A stretch of 64,000 nt of DNA from Trujillonella endophytica (GTDB lineage: Bacteria > Actinomycetota > Actinomycetes > Mycobacteriales > Geodermatophilaceae): NCBI RefSeq assembly GCF_900110555.1, contig NZ_FOEE01000004.1:266064-330063 (forward strand), in the 5' to 3' direction. The notes below the pieces were generated by a model, which worked only from the letters and a program-made list of their open reading frames with translations, did no database searches and was not told the origin of the DNA. Of the stretch, positions 7,784 to 15,722 are shown one piece after another. Within the stretch, counting starts at the first letter, position 1, and each line of letters starts with the position of its first letter. A program made the position numbers and the translations under genes.

Positions 7784-7821
7784 GGCCCGGGCGCCGTCCG
7801 CGTACGGACGGCGCCCGGGCC
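7784..7821. terminator. Bidirectional hairpin terminator
   Basis: A perfect 17-bp stem (7784-7800 with 7805-7821) closed by the tetraloop CGTA, immediately after the AMIN-like gene stop and 17 bases before the end of the convergent small membrane protein gene. No T-run follows, as is usual in GC-rich actinobacteria. Confidence 0.85.
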
Positions 7822-7837
7822 GGCGATCAGGTCGAGG

Positions 7838-8158
7838 TCAGCCGCGCGGGCCGGGATCCGGATCGTCGTCGCGGGGGGGCTCGATGGCCCGCGGCGCCCG
7901 CCGCAGGGTGTCGAGCAGGTCCTCCCCCGGCTCGTCGCGGCGCTCGCGCAGCAGCTGCTCGGGGGTGTCGGGGACGACGACGTCGGACTCCCCCGCCGAC
8001 TCGTCGAAGCTTCCCGGCACCCGGTTGAGGTGCCGGGTCATCGACCGGACGAGGAACCCGACGGCGATGAGGCCCAGCACCAGCAGCAGCAGCCCGAAGG
8101 GCCCGGACTTGCCGACGTCGTCGGGCACCTGCTCGGTCGCGGCCCACAGGTCGGTCAT
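7838..8158 (-). CDS. Small single-pass membrane protein downstream of mca
   Basis: 106 residues: a short N-terminus (MTDLWAATEQVPDDVGKSGP), one membrane helix FGLLLLVLGLIAVGFLVRSM (about 21-40), then a basic stretch and a long acidic, Pro-rich cytosolic tail (PRDDDPDPGPRG at the end). Its ATG overlaps the TGA of mca in an ATGA arrangement, so the two are co-translated. A small uncharacterised protein (Rv1083) also follows mca in mycobacteria, so the linkage is probably meaningful, but no function is known. Confidence 0.75.
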   Translation of the reverse strand: MTDLWAATEQVPDDVGKSGPFGLLLLVLGLIAVGFLVRSMTRHLNRVPGSFDESAGESDVVVPDTPEQLLRERRDEPGEDLLDTLRRAPRAIEPPRDDDPDPGPRG

Positions 8159-9042
8159 CGGACGGTCACCTCGCTGCGGAGGCCGGCGAACAGGTCGTCC
8201 TCGGGCGTCGGGACGTCGACCAGCGTGCGCGCCAGCTCGTAGTCCTCGGTCGGCCAGACCCGCTGCTGCAGGTCCATGGGAACGGCGAACCAGCGCCCGG
8301 TCGGGTCGATCTGCGTGGCGTGCGCGACCAGGGCCGCGTCGCGCACCGGGAAGTACTCGGCGCACGCGACGCTGGTGGTGACCCGGTGGGAGAGGTCGTG
8401 CTCCGGATCCCAGTTGGCGAGCCACTCCGCGTAGGCCGAATCCGCACCGGAGGCGACGATCGCCTCGTGCAGGGCCTTGATCCGGGGCAGCGTGAACGTC
8501 ATGTGGTAGTAGAGCTTGCTCGGCTGCCACGGCTCCCCGAGCCCGGGATAGCGGTCCGGGTCACCGGCGGCCTCGAACGCGTGGACCGAGATCTCGTGCG
8601 TCTTGATGTGGTCGGGGTGCGGATAGCCGCCGCGCTCGTCGTAGGTGGTGACGACCTGCGGCCGGAAGCGTCGGATCAGCTCGACCAGCGGGGCGGCCGC
8701 CTCCTCCAGCGGGAGGACGGCGAAGCAGCCCTCGGGCAGCGGCGGCAGCGGGTCGCCCTCGGGGAGCCCGGAGTCCACGAAGCCGAGGAACTCCTGCTCG
8801 ACCCCGAGGATCTCCCGCGCGCGGGCCATCTCCTCGGAGCGGATCTGCGGGAGTCGTTCCCACACCTCCGGACGGTCGAGGGCGGGATTGAGCACCGAGC
8901 CGCGCTCGCCGCCGGTGCACGTGGCCACCATGACGCGGGCGCCCTCGGCGACGTACTTGGCCATCGTCGCGGCGCCCTTGCTCGACTCGTCGTCGGGGTG
9001 GGCGTGCACGGCGAGCAGCCGGAGCTGGTCTGCGTCGGTCAC
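8155..9042 (-). CDS. mca: Mycothiol S-conjugate amidase
   Basis: 295-residue zinc amidase (LmbE/MshB fold) that cleaves mycothiol S-conjugates to a mercapturic acid and GlcN-Ins, the thiol detoxification step of actinobacteria. The metal-binding motif VHAHPDDESSKGAA is at residues 12-25 (His15, Asp18). Further conserved blocks are TCTGGERGSVLNPA, GFVDSGLPEGDPLPPLP, TTYDERGGYPHPDHIKTHEIS (third metal ligand in the PHPDH region) and HATQIDPTGRWF. The product closely parallels M. tuberculosis Mca and is longer at the C-terminus than MshB. The GTG start is set by the end of homology; longer upstream frames are not conserved. It is divergent from greA, as in mycobacteria. Confidence 0.95.
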   Translation of the reverse strand: MTDADQLRLLAVHAHPDDESSKGAATMAKYVAEGARVMVATCTGGERGSVLNPALDRPEVWERLPQIRSEEMARAREILGVEQEFLGFVDSGLPEGDPLPPLPEGCFAVLPLEEAAAPLVELIRRFRPQVVTTYDERGGYPHPDHIKTHEISVHAFEAAGDPDRYPGLGEPWQPSKLYYHMTFTLPRIKALHEAIVASGADSAYAEWLANWDPEHDLSHRVTTSVACAEYFPVRDAALVAHATQIDPTGRWFAVPMDLQQRVWPTEDYELARTLVDVPTPEDDLFAGLRSEVTVR

Positions 9043-9250
9043 CGGGCCATCATCCCCCGGTTCGGGGGACCGGCGCCGCCGCCCGGCCACCCGGACGGGT
9101 GTGCTGTGCCACGCGTCACGCCGCGGCCGGTAGCTTCCGGCACTCCCGTCGATGCGTGCACCGCCTCCGACGCCGGTGTTAGCTTGGCGGATCGACCGTG
9201 AGCGCCGTCCGGCCGGACGGTGACCCCCGAGCCTGCAGGAGTACCCCCGC

Positions 9251-9751
9251 GTGACCACCCCCACTGAGAACGAGCAGGGCGTCTGGCTGACCCAGGAGGC
9301 CCACGACCGGCTGAAGGCCGAGCTCGACCAGCTGGTGGCCAACCGGCCGGCGATGTCCGCGGAGATCAATGCCCGCCGCGAGGAGGGCGACCTCAAGGAG
9401 AACGGCGGGTACCACGCGGCCAAGGACGAGCAGGGCAAGCAGGAGGGGCGCATCCGGCAGCTCACCGACCTGCTGCGCAAGGCCCGCGTCGGGGACGCCC
9501 CGACCGAGGCGAGCCACGCGGCGACCGGCACCGTCATCACGATCCGCTTCCAGGGCGACGACGACACCGAGAAGTTCCTGCTGGGCTCGCGGGAGATCGC
9601 CGGCACCACGGACCTCACCGTGTACTCGCCGGAGTCCGCGCTCGGTGCGGCGATCATGGGCGCTGCTCCGGGCGCGACCGTGACCTACCAGACGCCCAAC
9701 GGCCGCGAGATCAGCGTCGACGTCGTCGCGATCGAGCCCTTCGTCCCCTGA
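9251..9751 (+). CDS. greA: Transcription elongation factor GreA
   Basis: 166 residues. GreA enters the RNA polymerase secondary channel and stimulates cleavage of backtracked transcripts. The N-terminal coiled coil carries the acidic tip motif GDLKENGGYHAAKDEQG (about residues 43-59), and the C-terminal FKBP-like domain starts near residue 90 (TGTVITIRF, later GAAPGATVTYQTPNG). Length and both domains are normal. The GTG start lies nine bases after GGAG. It is transcribed divergently from mca across about 210 bases that should hold both promoters; a -10-like TAGCTT is at 9180-9185. Confidence 0.96.
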   Translation: MTTPTENEQGVWLTQEAHDRLKAELDQLVANRPAMSAEINARREEGDLKENGGYHAAKDEQGKQEGRIRQLTDLLRKARVGDAPTEASHAATGTVITIRFQGDDDTEKFLLGSREIAGTTDLTVYSPESALGAAIMGAAPGATVTYQTPNGREISVDVVAIEPFVP

Positions 9752-9771
9752 CCGGCGGCCTTCCCCTGCGC

Positions 9772-10092
9772 ATGGGGCGCTCCCGCCGGGCGGAGAACAC
9801 CGGCTTCGCGTGCGGTCACTGCTCGGCCCCCGTGCCGGCGAACACCGACGGGCACTACCGCAACCACTGCCCGTACTGCCTGTGGTCGCTGCACGTCGAC
9901 GACCTGCCCGGCGACCGCGCGAGCGAGTGCCGGGGGCTGATGGAGCCGATCGGGCTGGTGGAGAAGTCGGGCAAGGGCTGGCAGGTGGTGCACCGCTGCA
10001 CGGCGTGCGGCCACCGCCAGCCCAACCGGCTGGTCCGCGACGGCGCGGCGCCCGACGACCTGGACCTGGTGCTCTCGCTGCCCTGGCTGTAG
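9772..10092 (+). CDS. RNHCP domain protein
   Basis: 106 residues with paired zinc-ribbon-like motifs: CGHCSAPVP (two Cys), the family signature YRNHCPYCLWSLHVD, and a third pair in HRCTACGHRQPNRLVRDG. The RNHCP family is named for this Arg-Asn-His-Cys-Pro signature; the cysteine pattern implies a structural zinc site, and the biochemical role is unknown. It starts 20 bases after greA on the same strand, so it may be expressed from the greA transcript. No clear Shine-Dalgarno sequence is visible. A long inverted repeat follows the stop. Confidence 0.85.
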   Translation: MGRSRRAENTGFACGHCSAPVPANTDGHYRNHCPYCLWSLHVDDLPGDRASECRGLMEPIGLVEKSGKGWQVVHRCTACGHRQPNRLVRDGAAPDDLDLVLSLPWL

Positions 10093-10106
10093 CTCGGTCG
10101 CTCGTC

Positions 10107-10163
10107 GATCATCGGCGGGTGGCGGTCCGACGCGCGGTCGGGGGCAGCCACCCGCCGATGATC
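10107..10163. terminator. Long inverted repeat between convergent genes
   Basis: Perfect 17-bp arms GATCATCGGCGGGTGGC (10107-10123) and its complement (10147-10163) around a 23-base centre, placed between the converging RNHCP and M3 peptidase genes. It probably terminates both. The large loop and AT-containing arms are unlike the tight hairpin at 7784-7821. Confidence 0.65.
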
Positions 10164-10172
10164 AACGCGGAA

Positions 10173-12221
10173 TCAGGCGGCCAGGCCGCGGCGGCGCAGT
10201 AGCGGACCGGGGTCGGCGTCCCGGCCGCGGACCGCGCGGAAGGCCGCCAGCGGGTCGACCGAGCCGCCGACGGCGAGCAGCCGGCTGCGGAAGATCTCCC
10301 CGTTCTCCCGGCGCAGCCCGCCGTTCTCCTTGAACCACTCCACGGTGTCGGCGTCCAGGACCTCCGACCAGATGTAGGAGTAGTAGCCGGCCGCGTATCC
10401 CCCGGCGAAGACGTGCTGGAAGTAGGTCGTCCGGTAGCGCGGCGGCACCAGGTCGGAGGCGACGCCGGCCTGCGCGAGGGCACGGGCCTCGAACTCGGCC
10501 GGCTCCCCGATCTCGGTCTCCGGGGTGATCCGGTGCCAGGCCTGGTCGAGCAGCGTCGCCGCCAGGTACTCGAGGGTGGCGAAGCCCTCGCCCCAGAGCG
10601 CCGCGGCGTCCAGCGCGGTCACCACCTCGGCCGGCAGCGGCCGCCCGGTCTCCACGTGCCGCGCGTAGTGGTCCCGGACCTCCGGCCACATCGCCCACAT
10701 CTCGTTGACCTGGCTGGGGAACTCGACGAAGTCCCGGGGGACGGCGGTGCCGGCGAAGCGCGGGTAGGTGACCGCCGAGCTCAGCGCGTGCAGGGCGTGG
10801 CCGAACTCGTGGAAGAGCGTGTCGACCTCCGACAGCGACAGCAGCGTCGGCTGCCCGGGCGCCCCCCGGTTGACGTTGAGGTTGTTGACGACGACGGGCC
10901 GGGTCCCCAGCAGGCCCGACTGCGTGACGAAGCTGCTCATCCAGGCCCCGCCGCGCTTGCCCTCCCGGGCGGAGAAGTCGCCCAGGTACAGGCCGACGGC
11001 GCCACCTGCGGCGTCGGTGACCTCCCAGACCCGGACGTCGGGGTGGTAGCCGGCCAGCTCCGGCCGCGGGGTGAAGCGGTACCCGTACAGCAGCTCGGCG
11101 GCGTGGAAGACGCCGTCGACGAGCACCCGCTCCAGCTCGAAGAACGGCCGCAGCGCCGCGGTGTCGACGGCGTAGCGCTCGGCCCGCACCCGCTCGCTGT
11201 AGAAGGCCCAGTCCCAGGCGGCCGGCTCGACGCCGTCGGCGGCCGCGACCTCCGCCAGGACCGCCGCCTCGGACCGCGCGTTGGCCACCGACGGGCCGAC
11301 CATCGAGGCGAGCATCGCGTCGACCGCGGCCGCGCTGCCGGCGGTCTGGTCGGCGAGCACCAGGTCGGCGTGCGTGTCGAAGCCCAGCAGGCGGGCGCGG
11401 TCGGCCCGCAGCCGCGCGATGCGGACCGCCACGGGGCCGTTGTCGTGCTCCCCGCCCGAGGCGCGGCCCACCGAGGCCTCGTGCACCTGGCGGCGCAGCT
11501 CCCGGTCGCGCAGCTTGGCCAGCACCGGCTGCCCGGTGGGCAGCACCAGCGTGAGCAGGTACCCCGGCAGCCCGCGGTCCGCGGCGGCCCCCGCGGCCGC
11601 GGCGACCTCCTCGGGGCCGAGCCCGTCGAGGCGGGCGACGTCGTCCACCTGCACGGCAGCCGCCTCGGTCGCCGCCTGCAGGTTCTGGGCGAAGGTCGTC
11701 GACAGCTCCGACAGCTCCCGGTTGAGCTCGGTGAGCCGGGCCCGGCCGGCCTCGTCCAACCGCGCGCCGGCCAGCACGAAGTCGAGGTGGTAGCGCTCGA
11801 CCAGCCGGTGCGACTCCGGGTCGAGCCCGGCGCCGTCCTCCCCCGCCCGCTCCAGCCCCGCGTTCACGGCGTCGATGCGGGCGAACAGCGCCGGGTCCAG
11901 CCGGATGGCGTCGGAGTGCGCGGACTGCAGCGGGGCGAGCTCGCGCTCGATCTCCCGCAGCCGCGGCGTCGACAGCGAGGAGGAGAGGTTGCCGAGCACG
12001 GCGTTCGCCCGGCGCAGCAGGCGACCGGACCGCTCCAGCGCGACGACCGTGTTCTCGAACGTCGCCGGCTCCGCGGCCCCGGCGATCGCCGCGACCTCCG
12101 CCCGCTGCTCCCCCATGCCCGCCAGCACCGCATCGCGGCAGTGCTCCAGCGAGATGTCGGCGAACGGCGGCAGCTCGAAGGGCAGCGACGAGGGCTGGAG
12201 CAGCGGATTCGCGGAGGTCAC
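10173..12221 (-). CDS. M3 family metallopeptidase (oligopeptidase A / Dcp type)
   Basis: 682-residue cytosolic zinc peptidase that hydrolyses short peptides. The catalytic HEFGHALH is at residues 471-478 (His471 and His475 zinc ligands, Glu472 general base), and the third ligand Glu follows in the FVEFPSQVNEMWA region. The preceding YLGDFSAREGKRGGAWMSSF is typical of Dcp/OpdA enzymes. Length matches the family (about 680). The GTG start (MTSANPLLQPSSLPFELPPF) begins exactly at the usual Dcp N-terminus; the upstream extension of the frame is not conserved and runs into the ABC gene. No signal peptide. It is followed by the inverted repeat shared with the convergent RNHCP gene. Confidence 0.93.
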   Translation of the reverse strand: MTSANPLLQPSSLPFELPPFADISLEHCRDAVLAGMGEQRAEVAAIAGAAEPATFENTVVALERSGRLLRRANAVLGNLSSSLSTPRLREIERELAPLQSAHSDAIRLDPALFARIDAVNAGLERAGEDGAGLDPESHRLVERYHLDFVLAGARLDEAGRARLTELNRELSELSTTFAQNLQAATEAAAVQVDDVARLDGLGPEEVAAAAGAAADRGLPGYLLTLVLPTGQPVLAKLRDRELRRQVHEASVGRASGGEHDNGPVAVRIARLRADRARLLGFDTHADLVLADQTAGSAAAVDAMLASMVGPSVANARSEAAVLAEVAAADGVEPAAWDWAFYSERVRAERYAVDTAALRPFFELERVLVDGVFHAAELLYGYRFTPRPELAGYHPDVRVWEVTDAAGGAVGLYLGDFSAREGKRGGAWMSSFVTQSGLLGTRPVVVNNLNVNRGAPGQPTLLSLSEVDTLFHEFGHALHALSSAVTYPRFAGTAVPRDFVEFPSQVNEMWAMWPEVRDHYARHVETGRPLPAEVVTALDAAALWGEGFATLEYLAATLLDQAWHRITPETEIGEPAEFEARALAQAGVASDLVPPRYRTTYFQHVFAGGYAAGYYSYIWSEVLDADTVEWFKENGGLRRENGEIFRSRLLAVGGSVDPLAAFRAVRGRDADPGPLLRRRGLAA

Positions 12222-12243
12222 CGCCCGACTATGGCATCGGCCC

Positions 12244-13050
12244 TCAGCGACCGGGGGTCCGGCTGTAGAGCCGCACGGCCAGTGGCACGAACACCGCCAG
12301 GAAGGCGACGGTCCACAGCCCCGTGTACAGCACCGGGTGCTGCAGCGACCACGCGTCGGGCACCGGGGCACCGGCCGGGGTGTTCCCGAACAGGTCGCGG
12401 GCCGCCTGGACGACGGCGGAGACGGGGTTCCACTCGGCGAAGGTCCGCAGCACCGCCGGGAAGCTCTCCAGCGGCACGAAGGTGTTCGCGACGAACGTCA
12501 GCGGGAAGATCACCATGAAGCTGGCGTTGTTCACCACCTCCGGGGTGCGCACCAGCAGCCCGACCACCGCCATCAGCCAGCTGATCGCGTAGGAGAAGAC
12601 CAGCAGCACGAGGAAGCCGCCGATCGCCTCGGGCACCGAGCTGTGGATCCGCCAGCCGACGGCCAGACCGGTCAGCGCCATCACCGCGATGGAGATGACG
12701 TTGAGCCCGAGGTCGGCGAACGTGCGCCCGACGAGCACCGCCGACCGCGACATGGGCAGGGACCGGAAGCGGTCGATGAGCCCCTTCTGCAGGTCCTCCG
12801 CCAGGCTGGCACCGGTGGTGGTGCTCCCCAGCACGATGGTCTGGGCGAAGATGCCCGGCAGCAGGAACTCGGCGTAGCTCACGTCGCCGGGCACGTTGAT
12901 CGCGCCGCCGAACACGTAGCGGAACAGCAGCACGAACATGATCGGCGAGAGCGTCGCGAACACGATCAGGTCGGGCACCCGCTTGACCTTGATCAGGTTG
13001 CGGCGGGTGATGGTGACGCTGTCGGACACGACGGCGGCCAGGGCGTTCAT
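12244..13050 (-). CDS. ABC-2 type exporter permease (DrrB-like)
   Basis: 268 residues with six predicted membrane helices and the ABC-2 permease layout: a cytosolic start MNALAAVVSDSVTITRRNLIKVKRVPD, a first helix SPIMFVLLFRYVFGG, a large cytosolic loop GLIDRFRSLPMSRSAVLVGR, and a late FVPLESFPAVLRTFAEWNPVS segment characteristic of daunorubicin-resistance DrrB-type permeases. Its ATG overlaps the TGA of the ATPase gene (ATGA), so the two form a coupled pair. It probably exports a hydrophobic compound or lipid; the substrate cannot be inferred. Confidence 0.9.
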   Translation of the reverse strand: MNALAAVVSDSVTITRRNLIKVKRVPDLIVFATLSPIMFVLLFRYVFGGAINVPGDVSYAEFLLPGIFAQTIVLGSTTTGASLAEDLQKGLIDRFRSLPMSRSAVLVGRTFADLGLNVISIAVMALTGLAVGWRIHSSVPEAIGGFLVLLVFSYAISWLMAVVGLLVRTPEVVNNASFMVIFPLTFVANTFVPLESFPAVLRTFAEWNPVSAVVQAARDLFGNTPAGAPVPDAWSLQHPVLYTGLWTVAFLAVFVPLAVRLYSRTPGR

Positions 13051-14072
13051 CGGGCCGCTCCGGCGATCGCGACCGGCTCGTGCCCGGCCGGGGGATCGCC
13101 CCGACCGGCCGCGGCGTCGCTCCCGGTCTCCGACTCGGCACCCCGACCGGTGAGGGTCAGGAAGACGTCGTCGAGATCGGGCCGGCGCAGGCCGATGTCG
13201 AGCACCCCCACCCCGCTGCCCTCCAGCAGCTGCAGCGCCTCCGCCAGCGTCTCGGTACCGCCGCTGACCGGGACGCTCACCCGCCGGGACTGCTCGTCGA
13301 CCTGCATCTCGCCGGCCGCGAGCGGGCCCAGCCGGTCGCGCACCCCGCCGACGTCGGCAGGGCTGGCGACGGTGACCTCGAGGCGCTGACCGCCCACCTG
13401 CGCCTTCAGCTCGTCGCCGGTGCCGCGGGCGATGACCCGGCCGCGGTCGATCACGACCATCGCATCGGCCAGGCGGTCGGCCTCCTCCAGGTACTGCGTG
13501 GTGAGCAGGATCGTCGTCCCCCCGTCGGCCAGGTCGGCGATGAACTCCCACATGCCCTGCCGGCTGCGCGGGTCCAGCCCCGTGGTCGGCTCGTCGAGGA
13601 ACAGCACCCGGGGGCGCGCGATCAGCGAGGCGGCGATGTCGAGCCGGCGGCGCATGCCCCCGGAGTAGGTCTTCGCCGGCCGGGACGCGGCGGCCACGAG
13701 GTCGAACCGCTCGAGCAGCTCGGTGGCGCGGGCCCGCGCCTCGCGCCTGCCCAGCCGGTAGAGGCGGCCGACCATCTCCAGGTTCTCGAAGCCGGTCAGG
13801 TACTCGTCGACCGCGGCGTACTGGCCGGTGAGCCCGATGGCCGCCCGGACGCGGGCCGCGTCGCGCACCACGTCCAGGCCGACGACCTCGGCCCGCCCCT
13901 CGGTGGGCTGGAGGAGGGTCGCGAGGATGCGGACCACCGTGGTCTTGCCCGCCCCGTTGGGACCGAGCAGGCCGAGGACGCTGCCCTCGGGAACGGTCAG
14001 GTCGACACCGGCCAGGGCGGTGGTCGCGCCGAAGCGCTTCACCAGCCCCTCCACGACGATCGCTGGGGTCAT
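13047..14072 (-). CDS. ABC exporter ATP-binding protein (DrrA family)
   Basis: 341-residue ATPase for the DrrB-like permease. Walker A GPNGAGKT at 37-44, Q-loop GLTGQYAAVDEYLTG (family-typical), signature TYSGGMRRRLDIA at 135-147, and Walker B VLFLDEPTTGLDPRSR at 156-171. The C-terminal 100 residues form the DrrA regulatory extension ending with the DLDDVFLTLTGRG motif usual in this group, plus a Gly/Ala-rich tail. The ATG chosen (MTPAIVVEGLVKRFG) matches the normal DrrA start; the upstream extension is Pro/Arg-rich and unconserved. About 180 bases separate it from the divergent MoxR gene. Confidence 0.92.
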   Translation of the reverse strand: MTPAIVVEGLVKRFGATTALAGVDLTVPEGSVLGLLGPNGAGKTTVVRILATLLQPTEGRAEVVGLDVVRDAARVRAAIGLTGQYAAVDEYLTGFENLEMVGRLYRLGRREARARATELLERFDLVAAASRPAKTYSGGMRRRLDIAASLIARPRVLFLDEPTTGLDPRSRQGMWEFIADLADGGTTILLTTQYLEEADRLADAMVVIDRGRVIARGTGDELKAQVGGQRLEVTVASPADVGGVRDRLGPLAAGEMQVDEQSRRVSVPVSGGTETLAEALQLLEGSGVGVLDIGLRRPDLDDVFLTLTGRGAESETGSDAAAGRGDPPAGHEPVAIAGAAR

Positions 14073-14218
14073 GCCGGGCACGGTAGGCGCAGGCACCGAC
14101 GGTTCCGGGAGGCGTCCCGGGGCGGGGAGGGCAGGTCCATGCTGCTCCGACGGCCGTCGCCGGCCGAACTCATCGGTGGCCGAACCCGGCCGCGGGACGG
14201 GCACCGGCGAGAACGGCG

Positions 14219-14247
14219 GAGACACCCGCCGCAGGTCGTCGTATGTT
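14219..14247 (+). promoter_or_regulatory. Predicted promoter giving a leaderless MoxR transcript
   Basis: GAGACA (14219-14224, four of six to TTGACA), a 17-base spacer, and TATGTT (14242-14247), seven bases before the GTG at 14255. This spacing places the transcription start at or next to the GTG, implying leaderless translation. The in-frame ATG at 14243 lies inside the -10 hexamer and so is unlikely to be the start. Confidence 0.5.
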
Positions 14248-14254
14248 TGGCGAG

Positions 14255-15721
14255 GTGACGGACCCCGCCTCGACGGCACCCGCTCCCCCCGCCCCCACCA
14301 CACTCGGCGAGCTCCGCGCCAGCGGCGCCGCCTTCCGGCCGGTCAAGGCCGAGATCCGCGCCAACCTGCTCGCCCGGCTGGCCGCGGGCGAGGCCTCGCT
14401 GCCCGGCATCGTCGGGTTCGAGGACACCGTCGTCCCCGAGGTCGAGCGTGCCCTCATCGCCGGGCACGACCTGGTCCTGCTCGGCGAGCGCGGCCAGGGC
14501 AAGACCCGGCTCATCCGCACCCTGGTCGGGCTGCTGGACGAGTGGACGCCGGTCCTCGCCGGGAGCGAGCTCAACGAGCACCCGTTGCACCCGATCTCCG
14601 TCTGGGGGAGGCGCCAGATCGCCGAGCACGGCGACGCGACCCCGGTCGGCTGGCTGCACCGCAGCGAGCGGTTCGGCGAGAAGCTCGCCACCCCCGACAC
14701 CAGCGTCGGCGACCTGATCGGCGACGTCGACCCGATCAAGGTCGCCGAGGGACGCACGCTGGGCGACCCGGAGACCGTCCACTACGGCCTCGTGCCCCGC
14801 ACCAACCGCGGCATCTTCAGCGTCAACGAGCTGCCCGACCTGGCCGAGCGCATCCAGGTCGCGCTGCTCAACGTGCTGGAGGAGCGCGACATCCAGATCC
14901 GCGGCTACCGCGTGCGGCTCCCCCTGGACCTGCTCCTGGTGGCCAGCGCCAACCCCGAGGACTACACCAACCGCGGGCGGATCATCACCCCGCTCAAGGA
15001 CCGCTTCGGCACCGAGGTGCGCACCCACTACCCGATCGAGCTCGCCGACGAGATCCGGCTGCTCCACCAGGAGGCGCGCACCAGCGGGCTGGGCGCACCG
15101 GACTCGCTGCCGACCCTCGACTCCCCCGTGGTGCCCGAGCACCTGGCCGAGATCGTCGCCCGGTTCACCCGGCTGGTCCGCGAGTCCAGCTCGGTGGACC
15201 AGCGCTCGGGGGTCAGCGCCCGGTTCGCGATCGCCGCGCTGGAGACCCTCGCCGGCTCCGCCGTCCGCCGAGCCGCCGTCGCCGGGGAGACCCGGCCGGT
15301 GGCCCGTGTCGTCGACCTGCCGGCGATCGTGCCGGCCAGCCGCGGCAAGGTGGAGTTCGCCGACGCCGGCAGCGACCCCGACGACGACAGGGAGCTGGAG
15401 GTGCTCGAGCACCTGCTCCGCCAGGCGACCGCGCAGACGTTCCGCGCGCGCTGCGCCGGGCTGGACCTGACCGGCCTGCAGGAGCACTTCACGGGCGGGG
15501 AGACGGTGGAGTCCGGCGAGCTGGTGCCGGCCGCGGCCCTGCTGGGGCAGCTGGGCACCATCCCGAAGCTGGCCGAGCTGCTGGGCCGGCTCGGCGTGCC
15601 GGAGGGCGACCAGTCGGCCGAGCAGGCCGCGGCGGCTGTCGAGTTCGCGCTCGAGGGGCTCTACCTGACCCGGCGGCTGGCCAAGGACACCGACGGCGGC
15701 CGCACCGTGTACGGGGCCTGA
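14255..15721 (+). CDS. MoxR-type AAA+ ATPase (Mg-chelatase-like subunit)
   Basis: 488-residue AAA+ ATPase with Walker A GERGQGKT at residues 77-84, a Walker B-like region ending in SVNELPDLAERIQVALLNVLEERD, and sensor segment LLLVASANPEDYTNRGRIITPLKDRF. This matches the Mg-chelatase/MoxR group and resembles the Rv0958 product. It is followed after one base by a VWA-domain protein, the standard MoxR-VWA pairing, in which the ATPase is thought to act as a chaperone or metal-insertion machine on a client protein. The start is taken as GTG because the upstream ATG lies in the predicted -10 element. Client and metal are unknown. Confidence 0.85.
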   Translation: MTDPASTAPAPPAPTTLGELRASGAAFRPVKAEIRANLLARLAAGEASLPGIVGFEDTVVPEVERALIAGHDLVLLGERGQGKTRLIRTLVGLLDEWTPVLAGSELNEHPLHPISVWGRRQIAEHGDATPVGWLHRSERFGEKLATPDTSVGDLIGDVDPIKVAEGRTLGDPETVHYGLVPRTNRGIFSVNELPDLAERIQVALLNVLEERDIQIRGYRVRLPLDLLLVASANPEDYTNRGRIITPLKDRFGTEVRTHYPIELADEIRLLHQEARTSGLGAPDSLPTLDSPVVPEHLAEIVARFTRLVRESSSVDQRSGVSARFAIAALETLAGSAVRRAAVAGETRPVARVVDLPAIVPASRGKVEFADAGSDPDDDRELEVLEHLLRQATAQTFRARCAGLDLTGLQEHFTGGETVESGELVPAAALLGQLGTIPKLAELLGRLGVPEGDQSAEQAAAAVEFALEGLYLTRRLAKDTDGGRTVYGA

Positions 15722-15722
15722 G

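Noticed and set aside
12244-13551. The full 435-codon frame taken as the ABC permease
   Set aside because: The first 167 codons overlap the ATPase gene and are low-complexity; the permease begins at the ATG that overlaps the ATPase stop.
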